Assembly: GCF_003386095.1 (NCBI RefSeq)
Contig: NZ_QREG01000022.1
Span: 51,635-115,634, forward strand
Length of the DNA: 64,000 nt
Origin: Marinoscillum furvescens DSM 4134
GTDB taxonomy: Bacteria > Bacteroidota > Bacteroidia > Cytophagales > Cyclobacteriaceae
Direction of reading: 5' to 3'
Under the pieces are notes generated by a model. It ran no database searches. It was given only the letters and a program-made list of their open reading frames with translations, and had not been told where the DNA came from. Below, one piece after another: positions 54,301 to 63,200 of this stretch. Position 1 is the stretch's first letter. Each line of letters begins with the position of its first letter. Position numbers and translations under genes: made by a program.

Positions 54301-54665
54301 GTAGATTCGGATTGGGATAAATGAGTGAGTTGGAGGTAGTTAAGGAGTTTGTCACCTATTTCAGGAAAATGTTGTCCAATTTCAATCGCTGCTTGCTCGT
54401 CCGTAATGCCCTGGCGCAGGTGTAGCAACCCCAGCAATGGAATACCGATCCACAGAATAAAGCTCCCTATAACTGCCAATAAAAACACAACGAACAGCAC
54501 TAAACGGGTCGTGGAACTAAACCAAAAAATATCTTCTAATAAACTGAAAATCAGTAGAATAGAACCTATGGTAAAACTCAAAAACAGTATGCCTCTGATC
54601 AACTGGTTCCAGTAATATTTGGTTTTGTATCGGTTGAGATTGTTTTTGATGTTTTCCTGAGACAT
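51312..54665 (-). CDS. DUF4175 family membrane protein with long coiled coil
   Basis: 1117 aa. Three hydrophobic segments are near the N-terminus (GILFLSFTIGSILLIFSLLE, LVLFVVFLLAVIGSFILWIG, YALITLALLTILVLASFV at about 150). Beta-rich modules follow to about residue 500, and residues 500-1000 are a highly charged Glu/Gln/Lys coiled coil (KELDERLKNKKEMGWQEEKL, and many QQ/QM runs). DUF4175 members are large envelope proteins of unknown role. It is translationally coupled to the ATPase gene by a 1-nt overlap. Confidence 0.9.
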   Translation of the reverse strand: MSQENIKNNLNRYKTKYYWNQLIRGILFLSFTIGSILLIFSLLEDIFWFSSTTRLVLFVVFLLAVIGSFILWIGIPLLGLLHLRQGITDEQAAIEIGQHFPEIGDKLLNYLQLTHLSQSESTLIAAALSQKTSELKLFYFPKAIDFQVNKKYALITLALLTILVLASFVNPALFTESSLRIVRFNESFSKPAPFQFELLSDLEAFYNDDYQVKVQISGESKPSEVYYNESGRKHLMKRQNDGTYTFSLPAVQQDINFQLEGAGFYSKPYQLRVYKRPEIRNMTLQLDYPAYTGLADESIANTGSVIVPEGTTIKWSITTSDTDEIVFATEDTAKAFQQDNADFTYQQTAKSSFAYKLNMKNAHGSNKSPIQYEVSVVKDEAPSIETTFLPDTITYKSLAITGNITDDYGFRDLGIIYEIGAATTGYIPVSIKSQQQSQQFYFQWDLDTLELDAQTPLVIYARVRDNDAVNGFKSVYSEKYVMQSPSDEEINELIDNKTEASENQMEKSLEMSETLNEQLKELDERLKNKKEMGWQEEKLLEDIIKNKEKLEKEIEELNQKHKELLNSQKEFGKQSEKIQKKSEELQQLINEVLDEETKKLYDELQQLLKEKSKANEVMDQLSKINHKEKNLEKELERALELFKRLKLETQLEQTAKELEKLGDKQEKLGEQLQNQNEDPKADQQQGDQEDQQRGEEKPSTTEQQQEDIKEKFEELEKQLQKAEQLNQELKNPEPLEDFNEEQQDINEKLDEIPQDLKQDQNKAGQKMKNAGQKMKSMAKKMQQMQMSMEMEMMSENIDHLRDILDNLIKLSFEQEQIIQEIKGVRQIDPRFIELSQDQLQLEANAEVIEDSLLSLASRVAQISNFVTREVSEINRNLDATMVELRERNKGKAASHQQFAMTSMNNLALLLDDVLQQMQMAMAEAMGQPKKNGQQQNSLPSMSEMQQQLSEQIQQLKKSGKSGRELSEELARMAAEQAELRRQLEEMQQQLAGQPGMEGEDGQEGGTGNKLKEAIEKMEENEVDLVNKRLTQQLIERQQDIITRMLEAEESLREQKQSPEREGETATQKERRLPPAIDEYLKAKREEIELLKTIPLDLNPFYKKEVNDYFRRLSGQEQ

Positions 54666-54686
54666 TAGAATACGTGATTTTTGCGG

Positions 54687-55055
54687 TTAAGATGGAATGG
54701 CCAGACCTAACTCTTCGGTGAAATAGTCTAGTGCGTGCATTTTCAGTAGCTTTTCTTGTTCGAGCAGATCAAAGCGTGGGAGAGGTTTGACATTTCTCCA
54801 ATGTGGCCATCCATCTGCGTCTACACCTTCCAGTTCGTAAAACCCTGAAAATGATAGCAGTTTGCAAATCGCAATGTGCATCAGGTCTTGTTTTTCTTCT
54901 TTTTCAAAATTTTTAGCACCTTGGCCAAGCTCCTGCACGCCAATTAGAAACAAAACAGCATTGAGATCCTTCGGACGCTTACCCATATTGTTTTCCAGGG
55001 TTTTCATCAAACGCGCCCATTTCCGTTCGATATCCAGATCTTTTTGATATACCAT
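54687..55055 (-). CDS. Conserved hypothetical protein
   Basis: 122 aa, soluble, no known motif. The start is VYQKDLDIERKWARLMKTLE and a conserved-looking part is DLNAVLFLIGVQELGQGAKNF and WPHWRNVKPLPRFDLLEQEK. It heads the minus-strand operon with DUF4175 21 bp downstream, and faces comF across 73 bp. Its position suggests an accessory role to the operon, but no reaction can be named. Confidence 0.75.
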   Translation of the reverse strand: MVYQKDLDIERKWARLMKTLENNMGKRPKDLNAVLFLIGVQELGQGAKNFEKEEKQDLMHIAICKLLSFSGFYELEGVDADGWPHWRNVKPLPRFDLLEQEKLLKMHALDYFTEELGLAIPS

Positions 55056-55128
55056 TAGCCGAAATACTTATATTTAGTTTTTCTTATGCTTTGAATAACA
55101 ACAAACTACAACATTAGGTGCCTGGTTT

Positions 55129-55851
55129 ATGAACATGTTTTCTATGATCCATTTGGTAAAAAATTCCTTGCGTGAGTACATGCTGGATTCATACAATCTG
55201 CTCTTTCCTAATGTTTGTATTCATTGTAACACAATATTACTTTATCAAGAAAAACACCTTTGTACTAAATGTAGGTTTTCTCTGCCTAAAACACACTATC
55301 ATTTACTAAAGGATAATCCATTAGAACAGAAATTTGTCTATGAGCCGAGAGTGCGAGGGGCATCCGCATTTTTGCACTATCACAAGGGGGGCGTAGCCCA
55401 GCGACTGATTCACACTTTGAAGTATAAGGATGAGCCAGAAATCGGTACGCTAATGGGTAAGCTCTATGCTCCTGAGCTGCTAGAAGCCAATTGGCCAGTG
55501 GAGCTTATAGTACCCGTGCCACTCCACAGATCAAAACTTAAAAAGCGCGGATTCAACCAAAGTGAAAAATTTGGGGAAGGTCTCAGTGAAATAATGGAAG
55601 TGCCAATGGATGCTGAGCTGGTTCGCCGAGTGAAGCGCACTAGTACTCAAACGAGAAAATCTAAAGTGGAGCGATGGCAAAACACACAGGACATCTATCA
55701 GGTGACACAACCACAAAAAATTGCCGGCAAGTCTATTTTGGTGGTGGATGATGTGCTTACTACAGGCGCTACAGCAGGCCAACTGGTCAGCGAATTGATT
55801 TTACGGCAAGCAGCGAGCGTTTACATAGCGACTATTGCCGCCGGAAAATAG
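55129..55851 (+). CDS. comF: ComF family protein (PRPP-type phosphoribosyltransferase fold)
   Basis: 240 aa. The N-terminal zinc-binding segment is LFPNVCIHCNTILLYQEKHL with CTKCRFSL. The PRPP loop is KSILVVDDVLTTGATAGQLV near residue 205, and the middle HTLKYKDEPEIGTLMGKLYA with VPVPLHRSKLKKRGFNQSE is typical of ComF. ComF is needed for DNA uptake and recombination in competent bacteria; its biochemistry is not settled. The start ATG at 55129 gives a few extra residues; later starts are possible. Confidence 0.92.
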   Translation: MNMFSMIHLVKNSLREYMLDSYNLLFPNVCIHCNTILLYQEKHLCTKCRFSLPKTHYHLLKDNPLEQKFVYEPRVRGASAFLHYHKGGVAQRLIHTLKYKDEPEIGTLMGKLYAPELLEANWPVELIVPVPLHRSKLKKRGFNQSEKFGEGLSEIMEVPMDAELVRRVKRTSTQTRKSKVERWQNTQDIYQVTQPQKIAGKSILVVDDVLTTGATAGQLVSELILRQAASVYIATIAAGK

Positions 55852-56357
55852 CCTATACGTACAGAAAACGCAGAATATGGCCAATATTTTACCTTTTTGA
55901 AAATGAGGTGATTTACTTCCATTCTCAGCGTGATTTTGGATGTAACATCATATTATTCGTCCATGCTATTAACATATTGTATTACTACACCACAATTGAT
56001 AAATATAGATTATAGGTGATTTAAAATGAGTGTTCGAACGAGATGTTTCACGTGGTGCGCTGACTTTAAAGATATAATTATAGAAAAGTCAAAATAGATA
56101 ATAATAATTTATAGAATGAAATAAGCATCTGGGAAAATCATGAGATACTCATATGTTAGAAAAGGGCGTACCGATCTGAGGTATGTATATCTCTTACTTG
56201 AGTACGCCAGCTTAAATACAACCGAGATCTATACACAGGTAGCTATTACAGGTTTTTATCAAATCAAATACCCTTTAGATTTGGGAAAATAGAATTGGTT
56301 ATAGTGTACTAAGTGTGCTAGAGATTTTTGTTGTGAGTAATTGTCGCCAATCGAAAA
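55852..56357 (+). other. Gap with decayed integrase fragment and a long inverted repeat
   Basis: Apart from the integrase relic listed separately, 505 bp hold no intact gene. GGCGTAC (56165-56171) and GTACGCC (56202-56208) form an inverted repeat inside the relic. A weak parS-like TGTTTCACGTGG starts at 56044. The rest is AT-rich with no clear promoter. Confidence 0.55.
56119..56292 (+). pseudogene. Tyrosine recombinase/integrase C-terminal relic (frameshifted)
   Basis: A 50-codon frame from 56140 to the TAG at 56290 reads RTDLRYVYLLLEYASLNTTEI, then YTQVAITGFYQIKYPLDLGK. This aligns with the C-terminal part of Bacteroidota tyrosine integrases, whose usual form is GTDLRYIQELLGH followed by KTTEIYTHV and IKSPLD. 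The box-II histidine of LLGH is lost (LLEY), but the catalytic tyrosine in TEIYT is kept. In another frame just upstream, DTHMLEKG continues the match towards the HxLRHSFATHLLE region, with a stop codon in it, so the gene is broken by both a frameshift and stops. It stands in front of four genes with long spacers. Confidence 0.75.
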
Positions 56358-56621
56358 ATGACACCTGAAGAACTAAAACCACATATAATAGAAATATTTC
56401 AACGCAACCGACAAACTCCGAATGCAGATTATGATGAGTCAAGGTTCTTAGACTACCTCCTAACAGCTCCTGCATCAAAAAACAACATTAGGAACTCTTT
56501 TAAAGGTGTTAAGCGATTTCACCAGTTCATTGATGAAGTAGAACTAAAATATGGAATTTGCTTTTCAACCGCAGATCTAGATAGGTTCTATTCGTTAGAA
56601 CAATTCACTAAAAAACTATAG
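56358..56621 (+). CDS. Hypothetical protein (87 aa)
   Basis: A small soluble protein (MTPEELKPHIIEIFQRNRQT, later KGVKRFHQFIDEVELKYGIC, ending SLEQFTKKL). It is helical and charged with one cysteine. No family is recognised. It is the first gene behind the integrase relic, and is followed after 29 nt by a membrane protein gene, with which it may be co-transcribed. Composition is close to its islet neighbours. Confidence 0.6.
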   Translation: MTPEELKPHIIEIFQRNRQTPNADYDESRFLDYLLTAPASKNNIRNSFKGVKRFHQFIDEVELKYGICFSTADLDRFYSLEQFTKKL

Positions 56622-56650
56622 AGCGAATTGGGAAAAAACGGGGGAACAAG

Positions 56651-56869
56651 ATGATTATCCAGCGAAGACTAGAAGAGAAGAGTAACTACTCAGTTCATAT
56701 CATTTTAACGTTCATATTTCTAGCTGTAATCTTCTTCCTTAAACTCAATTGGATTACAGTAGTTGTAGGAATTGGCTATTCAATTGCCATGTGGTGGATT
56801 CTTAGCAATGAACTTCGAACCAAGCGACATGATCGGAAGCTCAACGAAATTATAAACGCAAAGAAATAA
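56651..56869 (+). CDS. Small membrane protein (72 aa)
   Basis: Two hydrophobic segments (SVHIILTFIFLAVIFFLKLN and ITVVVGIGYSIAMWWILSNE) are framed by charged ends (RRLEEKSN, and KRHDRKLNEIINAKK). It is a hairpin-type inner-membrane protein. No family is known. The motif CTACTCACAA begins directly after its stop codon (56870-56879) and again just after the stop of the methyltransferase gene (58627-58636). Confidence 0.6.
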   Translation: MIIQRRLEEKSNYSVHIILTFIFLAVIFFLKLNWITVVVGIGYSIAMWWILSNELRTKRHDRKLNEIINAKK

Positions 56870-57097
56870 CTACTCACAAAATGTATAAGACATGTTCTTA
56901 CGTGCTTTTTACCATCTGAATCCAGCCGCCGAGAAATTTTTGTGCTGCTCGGAGACTTCAGTTCGCGGGATCTTTTCACTTTCATAGCGCACTGCTTTCT
57001 ACAAACTTTGGAAGCACTGGTAGATTTGACTATTTTGCTGTTATTGGCCAATTGGGCGTACACAGCGTACATGGTCGTTGCATGTCTTGTCAGCTAA
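56870..57097. other. Long spacer in the accessory islet
   Basis: 228 bp without a gene between two small ORFs. It begins with CTACTCACAA, followed by the near-palindrome AAGACATGTTCTT and a stem CCGAG/CTCGG. A similar 250-bp spacer (57809-58058) follows the next gene. Such spacers between unrelated orphan genes resemble cassette recombination sites, but I could not identify a definite attC core. Confidence 0.4.
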
Positions 57098-57808
57098 ATG
57101 GAAATTTTCGTCTCAATTATCATAATAATTGGAATTCTCGCATTGATAGCGACAGTTATCAAATATCCTAAGGATGTTGGAAACGGCGTACTTGGGTTTC
57201 TTTTCTGGCCATTTGAACGGCTGTTTGGCTTGATAACGATAATTCTACTGCCAATTGGTCTCCTAATTTTATATGTTGAAGGGAAACTGGGAAAGAAATT
57301 CTTTTCTAAGTACATCAACAAGGTCTCAGGCCAGAAGGTGTATAAAACGACAAGCCGAAAACCCCTGAACTTTCCAAAGTTCAAGAAGTATATTGTTGTG
57401 AACTCCACCCACGCTGATCTCACTGACCAAATACATGAAGCAAATGAAACATGTCAAGAAGTTGATATCAGCGGTATGAACATTTGGCGAACAGAAAATT
57501 ACTCTGTTGTAGAACTACCAAATATTGGCTTCTTTGGGTACAACCTTCTAGTTCAATGGCTGACCAATGAACTCAAATCGAACGAGGTTTATGGGTTTAG
57601 CTCAAATGGGCGAACTCGTTTCTTTACGCAGAACGACCCAAACGGTGATAACAACATGAAAGGACTAACCAATACCGGTAAGGCATTTTGGTTGGACATG
57701 TACGAAGACCTGGATCAGAAACAATTTTTGAGACTGAACAACGACATTGAATTTGATACCGAACTAACGGCTGAATCCCTAGAACTAATGGTAAAGAACG
57801 CCATCTAG
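57098..57808 (+). CDS. Membrane protein of unknown function
   Basis: 236 aa. The N-terminus has two hydrophobic helices (EIFVSIIIIIGILALIATVI and FGLITIILLPIGLLILYVEG). The remaining 170 residues are soluble, with a beta/alpha region containing YIVVNSTHADLTDQIHEANE and VVELPNIGFFGYNLLVQWLT. No recognised family. The soluble part would face the cytoplasm or periplasm. It stands between long spacers in the islet after the integrase relic. Confidence 0.65.
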   Translation: MEIFVSIIIIIGILALIATVIKYPKDVGNGVLGFLFWPFERLFGLITIILLPIGLLILYVEGKLGKKFFSKYINKVSGQKVYKTTSRKPLNFPKFKKYIVVNSTHADLTDQIHEANETCQEVDISGMNIWRTENYSVVELPNIGFFGYNLLVQWLTNELKSNEVYGFSSNGRTRFFTQNDPNGDNNMKGLTNTGKAFWLDMYEDLDQKQFLRLNNDIEFDTELTAESLELMVKNAI

Positions 57809-58058
57809 AAATCGTTGATCGGGCATATGTCTTAGTGCATTCTGGCTGGTTTCAGTGCAGCTCGACCGTGATATCAGCCGCTGGGATACGGCAGTGCTTT
57901 TGCCACCACTTTCAGAACCCAGCCTATGCCGGCATGTATGCTTCCCCTTGCCGGACGCAGCAGATTTCACTAGATTGGTGCTATTCACTAGCTGCGGAAT
58001 GGGTCACGTAGACATACGACTAAGATCTGGTCGTTTCAAATAATCCCCCCAAAGTCCA

Positions 58059-58625
58059 ATGACGGTAGCATATGATAAGCATTATCAAACGGAGAACTTA
58101 TTCGGAGAACCTTACCCCGAACTGATCAGCTTCTTTTCGAACAACCCAACCAGAGGAAAACTCCTGGATCTTGGATGTGGTCAAGGTAGAGATGCAATTG
58201 CTCTGGCTAAACTCGGATACGAGGTAACTGGCATTGATAACTCCGCTGTTGGAATCCAACAAATGGAACGCTCTGCCAGAACTCAGGGAATCAAACTAAC
58301 TGGATTAGTAGCCGACATTTATGATTTTCGTGACTTTACCGACTTTGAGTTTATACTCTTGGATAGCATGTTTCATTTTCGAACTTCTGAATTGAAACGG
58401 GAGACTGAACTCGTGGAACGGGTAATCAACAACGCAAAAAAGGGGACGCTAATCGTTTTTTGCATCCAGCACTCTGGCAACAAGATTAAGATTTTCAAAA
58501 ACATTGTGGTTAATCTTGAATTTTCGGAACGTACAGCGGAACTGGATTTCAACTATGTCTTTGAGGATAAGGATAGCAACCATAAATCAACCACCAAATA
58601 CAAAATGGTTGTGATAAAAAAATAG
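58059..58625 (+). CDS. Class I SAM-dependent methyltransferase
   Basis: 188 aa. SAM-binding motif I is KLLDLGCGQGRDAIALAKLG at about residue 35, followed by EVTGIDNSAVGIQQM and FEFILLDSMFHF. The fold resembles TehB or UbiE-like small-molecule methyltransferases. The acceptor is unknown. It is the last gene of the accessory islet; a bidirectional terminator (58711-58743) separates it from gldJ. CTACTCACAA occurs 2 nt after its stop codon. Confidence 0.88.
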   Translation: MTVAYDKHYQTENLFGEPYPELISFFSNNPTRGKLLDLGCGQGRDAIALAKLGYEVTGIDNSAVGIQQMERSARTQGIKLTGLVADIYDFRDFTDFEFILLDSMFHFRTSELKRETELVERVINNAKKGTLIVFCIQHSGNKIKIFKNIVVNLEFSERTAELDFNYVFEDKDSNHKSTTKYKMVVIKK

Positions 58626-58710
58626 GCTACTCACAAGATTTAGCTGATTACCTACCCGAGCGAAAAGAGCTTTTCAGTTTTGAGCTCCAATTCTCACCAA
58701 ACCCCAATAA

Positions 58711-58743
58711 AAAAGCCGACCTCCCTTTGGGAAGCCGGCTTTT
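58711..58743. terminator. Bidirectional terminator
   Basis: AAAAGCCG (58711-58718) pairs with CGGCTTTT (58736-58743) with further pairing of CCTCCC-like and GGGAAG-like inner parts. It separates convergent transcripts of the methyltransferase and the gldJ-like gene. Confidence 0.75.
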
Positions 58744-58760
58744 AAAAACAGGTTATTGTA

Positions 58761-60086
58761 TTAATAGTTTGTACCTGCTCGGATCATCGCGCATCGGAAG
58801 CCGATGGTAGATGTAGCAGAATCCTCAAACAAGAACCTTCTGGTACCAGGTGATAGCCAGTAGGCTACATCTGCCCACGAGCCGCCTTTGTACACACGCA
58901 AGCGCTTCGTAGGAGGGTTGTCTGAGTTATAAGATTTTTGTAGGCCTGTAGCAGCGATCCACTCTTCTTCGGTGTAGTCTCCCTCGTTACCGATGAAGTT
59001 GTATGCAGCATCATAGCCACTTTCTGGATCTAGCGTACCATCTCTACGTACAGGGTTCATGTCTTCCACGTTTTGGTGAGATAGCGGACGGTATACATCC
59101 TGCACCCACTCATTTACGTTTCCGGCCATGTTGTACAGTCCAAAGTCGTTTGGAGGATAGTCATACACATAAGTAGGGATCATTGCACCGTCATTTAGCT
59201 TACCAGCGATACCGGCATAATCACCTTTACCTCTTTTGAAGTTGGCCAGGAAGTAACCCATGCTTTTGCCATAAGGATTACGCAGTGCATGTCCATCCCA
59301 TGGGTATAGTCTACGGTGTGTTTGGTTTTCGTCCATCCACTGAGTACCTACCAACGCTTGAGCTGCATATTCCCACTCAGCCTCAGTAGGGAGGCGATAG
59401 TTAGGAAGCACTACGCCAGACTCTAGCGGTATTCTAGGGAATGCACCAGCAGGAGCAGGGTCGCCTTCAGCGCCAGCAAAGGCAGCATCGTCACCACCTG
59501 CAGCAGCTTGCTCATAGAGTCCTGCATCTTCGGCTAGTTTGATGTTTACCACGCGTGTTCTCCACTTACAGTAGTTGACTGCTTGTCTCCAGTTTACACC
59601 CACTACTGGGAAATAACGGAAACCAGGGTAACGGTAGTAATGATCTACATAAGGATCATTGTAAGCCAGGTCCTTCGCCCATACTGTGGTATCAGGAAGG
59701 TTGTTTTGCCAAAAGTATTCGTCAGAATCTTGCTTGATGTAAAATTCGTATTCTAGCCAGTTGATGTTGGCTACCTCGGTTTCGTCCATGTAAAAGGACG
59801 CTACAGTCACGGCACGCTCCACGTGATCGTTGGAATTGATCACATCTTCTTCGAATGTACCTAGCACAGTACGTCCACCTTCTATAAATACCAGGTTTGG
59901 ACCTTCTGGCTGACCGCTAAAATCGTTTACTTGAAATCCGCCCTCTTCATTAAACTCCAGCCCGGTGGCGGTGCTGTAAGCGCCGGGATTGGAACTTGTA
60001 GGATTACCTGACCCACAAGAACTCATGATTACCGACATGGCCAACACAGAGGCCGAGCCCGTAATCGCATTCACAAATTTTTTCAT
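58761..60086 (-). CDS. gldJ: Gliding motility lipoprotein, GldJ-like (FGE-sulfatase domain)
   Basis: 441 aa. A lipoprotein signal ends in VIMSSCGSGN. The FGE-sulfatase (SUMF1) fold has LVFIEGGRTVLGTFEEDV, FYMDETEVANINWLEYEFYI, RYFPVVGVNWRQAVNYCKWR, YRLPTEAEWEYAA, YNMAGNVNEWVQDVYRP, and the end GGSWADVAYWLSPGTRRFL with GFRCAM. The TEVANINWLEY and ASFYMDE wording fits GldJ better than GldK. These outer-membrane lipoproteins are needed for the gliding/type IX secretion motor. A TATTTTTG -7 box lies about 55 nt upstream on the minus strand (60147-60140). Confidence 0.78.
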   Translation of the reverse strand: MKKFVNAITGSASVLAMSVIMSSCGSGNPTSSNPGAYSTATGLEFNEEGGFQVNDFSGQPEGPNLVFIEGGRTVLGTFEEDVINSNDHVERAVTVASFYMDETEVANINWLEYEFYIKQDSDEYFWQNNLPDTTVWAKDLAYNDPYVDHYYRYPGFRYFPVVGVNWRQAVNYCKWRTRVVNIKLAEDAGLYEQAAAGGDDAAFAGAEGDPAPAGAFPRIPLESGVVLPNYRLPTEAEWEYAAQALVGTQWMDENQTHRRLYPWDGHALRNPYGKSMGYFLANFKRGKGDYAGIAGKLNDGAMIPTYVYDYPPNDFGLYNMAGNVNEWVQDVYRPLSHQNVEDMNPVRRDGTLDPESGYDAAYNFIGNEGDYTEEEWIAATGLQKSYNSDNPPTKRLRVYKGGSWADVAYWLSPGTRRFLFEDSATSTIGFRCAMIRAGTNY

Positions 60087-60227
60087 AACCTGTTTTCTTT
60101 ATTTGAAACGCTTCAAATTACTAATAAATACAAATATTTCAAAAATAGCCTTTAATGGCAATCTTTTGAATGCTTAGTAAAGAATAAATAGAAAAATTAG
60201 TGAATTATTGTGTAAACACCTTGAAAA

Positions 60228-63200
60228 TCATGCAGATACTGGTGTTTTCATTTGATCCATCACCTGAAGAGCTTCGTTTATGTCCGTGATTTCCTTGATG
60301 CTGATGATGAGTTTTTTGCGATGCTCGCGCATTTTACACCTTCTAGGCATGCTTTGTACGTACTGTAACACGGCTCCAAACAGCTCTGATTGGAAGTAGC
60401 TTTCGTCTCTTTTTTCTGACAAATAGCACTTCATGATCTCGTTTTTGATAGAAACCTTTTCAAAACCTAATGCTATCGCTGCCCAGCGTACCCTTACGGA
60501 GGTTATCAGGTTTTCTACAGGTTCGGGCAGTGGCCCAAAACGATCCTTCATGGATTCTACAAACTCTGCGAGCTCTGGCTCGGTCTGCAGGCTGTCCATT
60601 TTCGAATACAGGTTGAGGCGCTCGGAGATATTAGACACATAATTTTCCGGTATCAAAATCTCCATATCCGTTTCTATGGTACAGTCTTCCTTGATGCCCT
60701 GCAGCATCTTAGTGTCGGTTTGATCTTCAAAAAGCTCCTTAAACTCTGTTTCCTTCAGTTCGGTCACGGCTTCATCCAGGATTTTGTGATATACCTCAAA
60801 ACCCATGTCGTTGATAAAGCCGCTTTGCTCGCTGCCCAGCAGGTTTCCTGCACCGCGGATGTCCAGATCTCGCATGGCTACTTTGAAGCCATCGCCCAGG
60901 TCAGAAAATTCTTCCAGCGTAGTGAGACGCTTGCGGGCGTCCGACGATAGGCCAGATGCTGGTGGGGTGATGAGGTAGCAGTATGCTTTGGTGTTGGAGC
61001 GGCCCACACGTCCGCGCATCTGGTGCAGGTCCGAGAGCCCAAACATATGTGCCCGGTTGATGATGATGGTGTTGGCATTGGGGATGTCCAGCCCAGACTC
61101 GATGATGTTGGTAGATACCAGCACGTCATACTCTCCTTCGATAAACTTGAGCATGATTTTTTCGAGCTGCTTGCCGTCCATCTGCCCGTGGGCTATACAG
61201 ATACGCGCGTCTGGCACCAGCCTAAAGATGATATTGCCCACATGTTCGATATCGCTGATCCTGTTGTGCACAAAAAACACTTGCCCACCACGACGTATCT
61301 CGTGGCTCACTGCATCCCGAATGACTTCTTCGTTAAACTCGTGGATCTCCGTAGTAACCGGTCGGCGGTTGGGAGGGGGAGTGGAGATAATGGACAGATC
61401 CCGAGCACCCATCAGACTAAAGTGCAGCGTACGTGGGATTGGTGTGGCAGTGAGTGTGAGCGCATCCACGTTTACGCGCATTTCTTTGAGGCGCTCTTTT
61501 ACTTTCACCCCAAACTTCTGCTCTTCGTCGATGATCATCAGGCCCAGTTCTTTAAATTCAATGTCTTTGTTGACAATGCGGTGGGTACCGATGAGAATAT
61601 CGATTTTGCCTGATTTCACGCCTTTTTTCACCTCAGTGATTTCTTTGGCAGACTTGAAGCGATTGATGTAATCTACCGTCACCGGAAGATCCTCCAGCCT
61701 TTTCGAAAAGGTGTGGTAATGCTGCATGGCAAGAATCGTAGTAGGAACGAGCACTGCTACCTGTTTGCCAGAGTTTACAGCCTTAAAAGCTGCCCGAACG
61801 GCAATTTCTGTTTTGCCAAAGCCCACATCTCCACAGACAAGTCGGTCCATGGGGTGGTTGAGTTCCATGTCTTTTTTTACATCCTGTGTAGCCGAGGCCT
61901 GGTCTGGTGTGTCTTGATATAGGAAAGAAGACTCAAGCTCGGCTTGTAGGTAGTTGTCTTCGGGAAAAGCATATCCCGGAGCCGCTTTACGCTTGGCGTA
62001 GAGGTTGATCAGGTCTTTGGCTATGTCTTTGACTTTGCGTTTGACCTTCTTTTTCTTGTTTTCCCAGTCTTGCGTGCCCAGCTTATTGATAGCGGGGGGT
62101 GTGCTCTCCTTGCTGGAGTACTTGGATACCTTGTGCAGGGAATGGATGCTGACATAGAGCAGGTCATCGTCGCGGTAAATCAGTCGCAGGGCTTCCTGCT
62201 TATTGCCACCTACATCTACCGTATCCAGCCCGGCAAACCTGCCCACACCATAGTCGATGTGGACGACATAATCTCCAGGCTGCAGGGTTTTGAGCTCACG
62301 TAGGGTAAGGGATTTGCTTTTTGAGAATTTTTCCTTGGCCTTGTATTGATGAAACCGATCAAAAATCTGGTGATCGGTATAACACACCACCTCATGGTGG
62401 TTATCGATAAACCCTTCTTTGAGAGAAGCCCCGATACCGTCAAAGCGTAGGTCGTGGTTGATTTCTTCAAAGATCGTTTCAAGACGCTCCAGCTGCTTAA
62501 AGGACTCAGCAGTGATGATCCGTAGAAAATCCTGTACCTGAAACTGATACAAGTCCTGAGCCAGTAGCTCAAAATTTTTATGAAAATGAGGCTGCGGTTT
62601 GATTTCCAGCTGAAATTCTTCTTCTGGCTTTAGGTAGTAGCGGTTGCCAAACTCTACCCGATTGAATTTTTTGAGTAGTTTGTCGAATGACTGCTCCGAG
62701 TCGAACAGGTCGGTAGGCTTCAGCACTACCTGGGTGAATCCACTGACTCGCATGATTTCGCCAAAAGACTCTTCAGCTTTATTAAATCCCTTTTCGATAA
62801 GGTCTAGCGTTTCCCGGTAATCTTTTAGCCATACTATGGTATCATCAGGGATAAACTCAAAAAAGGATTGCCGTTCTTCCTTGAGCAGCTTGGTTTGCAC
62901 ATTGGGAATGAGCGTGACTTCCTCCAGCGAGGTAGTAGACAGCTGGCTCTCTGGGTCAAACTCCCGGATGCTTTCGATCTCATCACCAAAAAGCTCTAAG
63001 CGATAGGGGTAATCGTGAGCAAAAGAAAACACATCGATGATACCACCACGAACCGAAAATTGCCCGGCTTCATATACAAAATCGGTACGCTCAAAATCGT
63101 AACTGGTGAGTAGCTCGCTGAGAAATTCCACATCCAGTTTTTCTCCCACTGTGGCTTTAAAGGTATTTTCTAATAGCGAGCGCTTGTTGATTACTTTTTC

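Noticed and set aside
56044..56059. parS-like TGTTTCACGTGGTGCG near the integrase relic
   Set aside because: 12 of 16 positions match and one half is degenerate.
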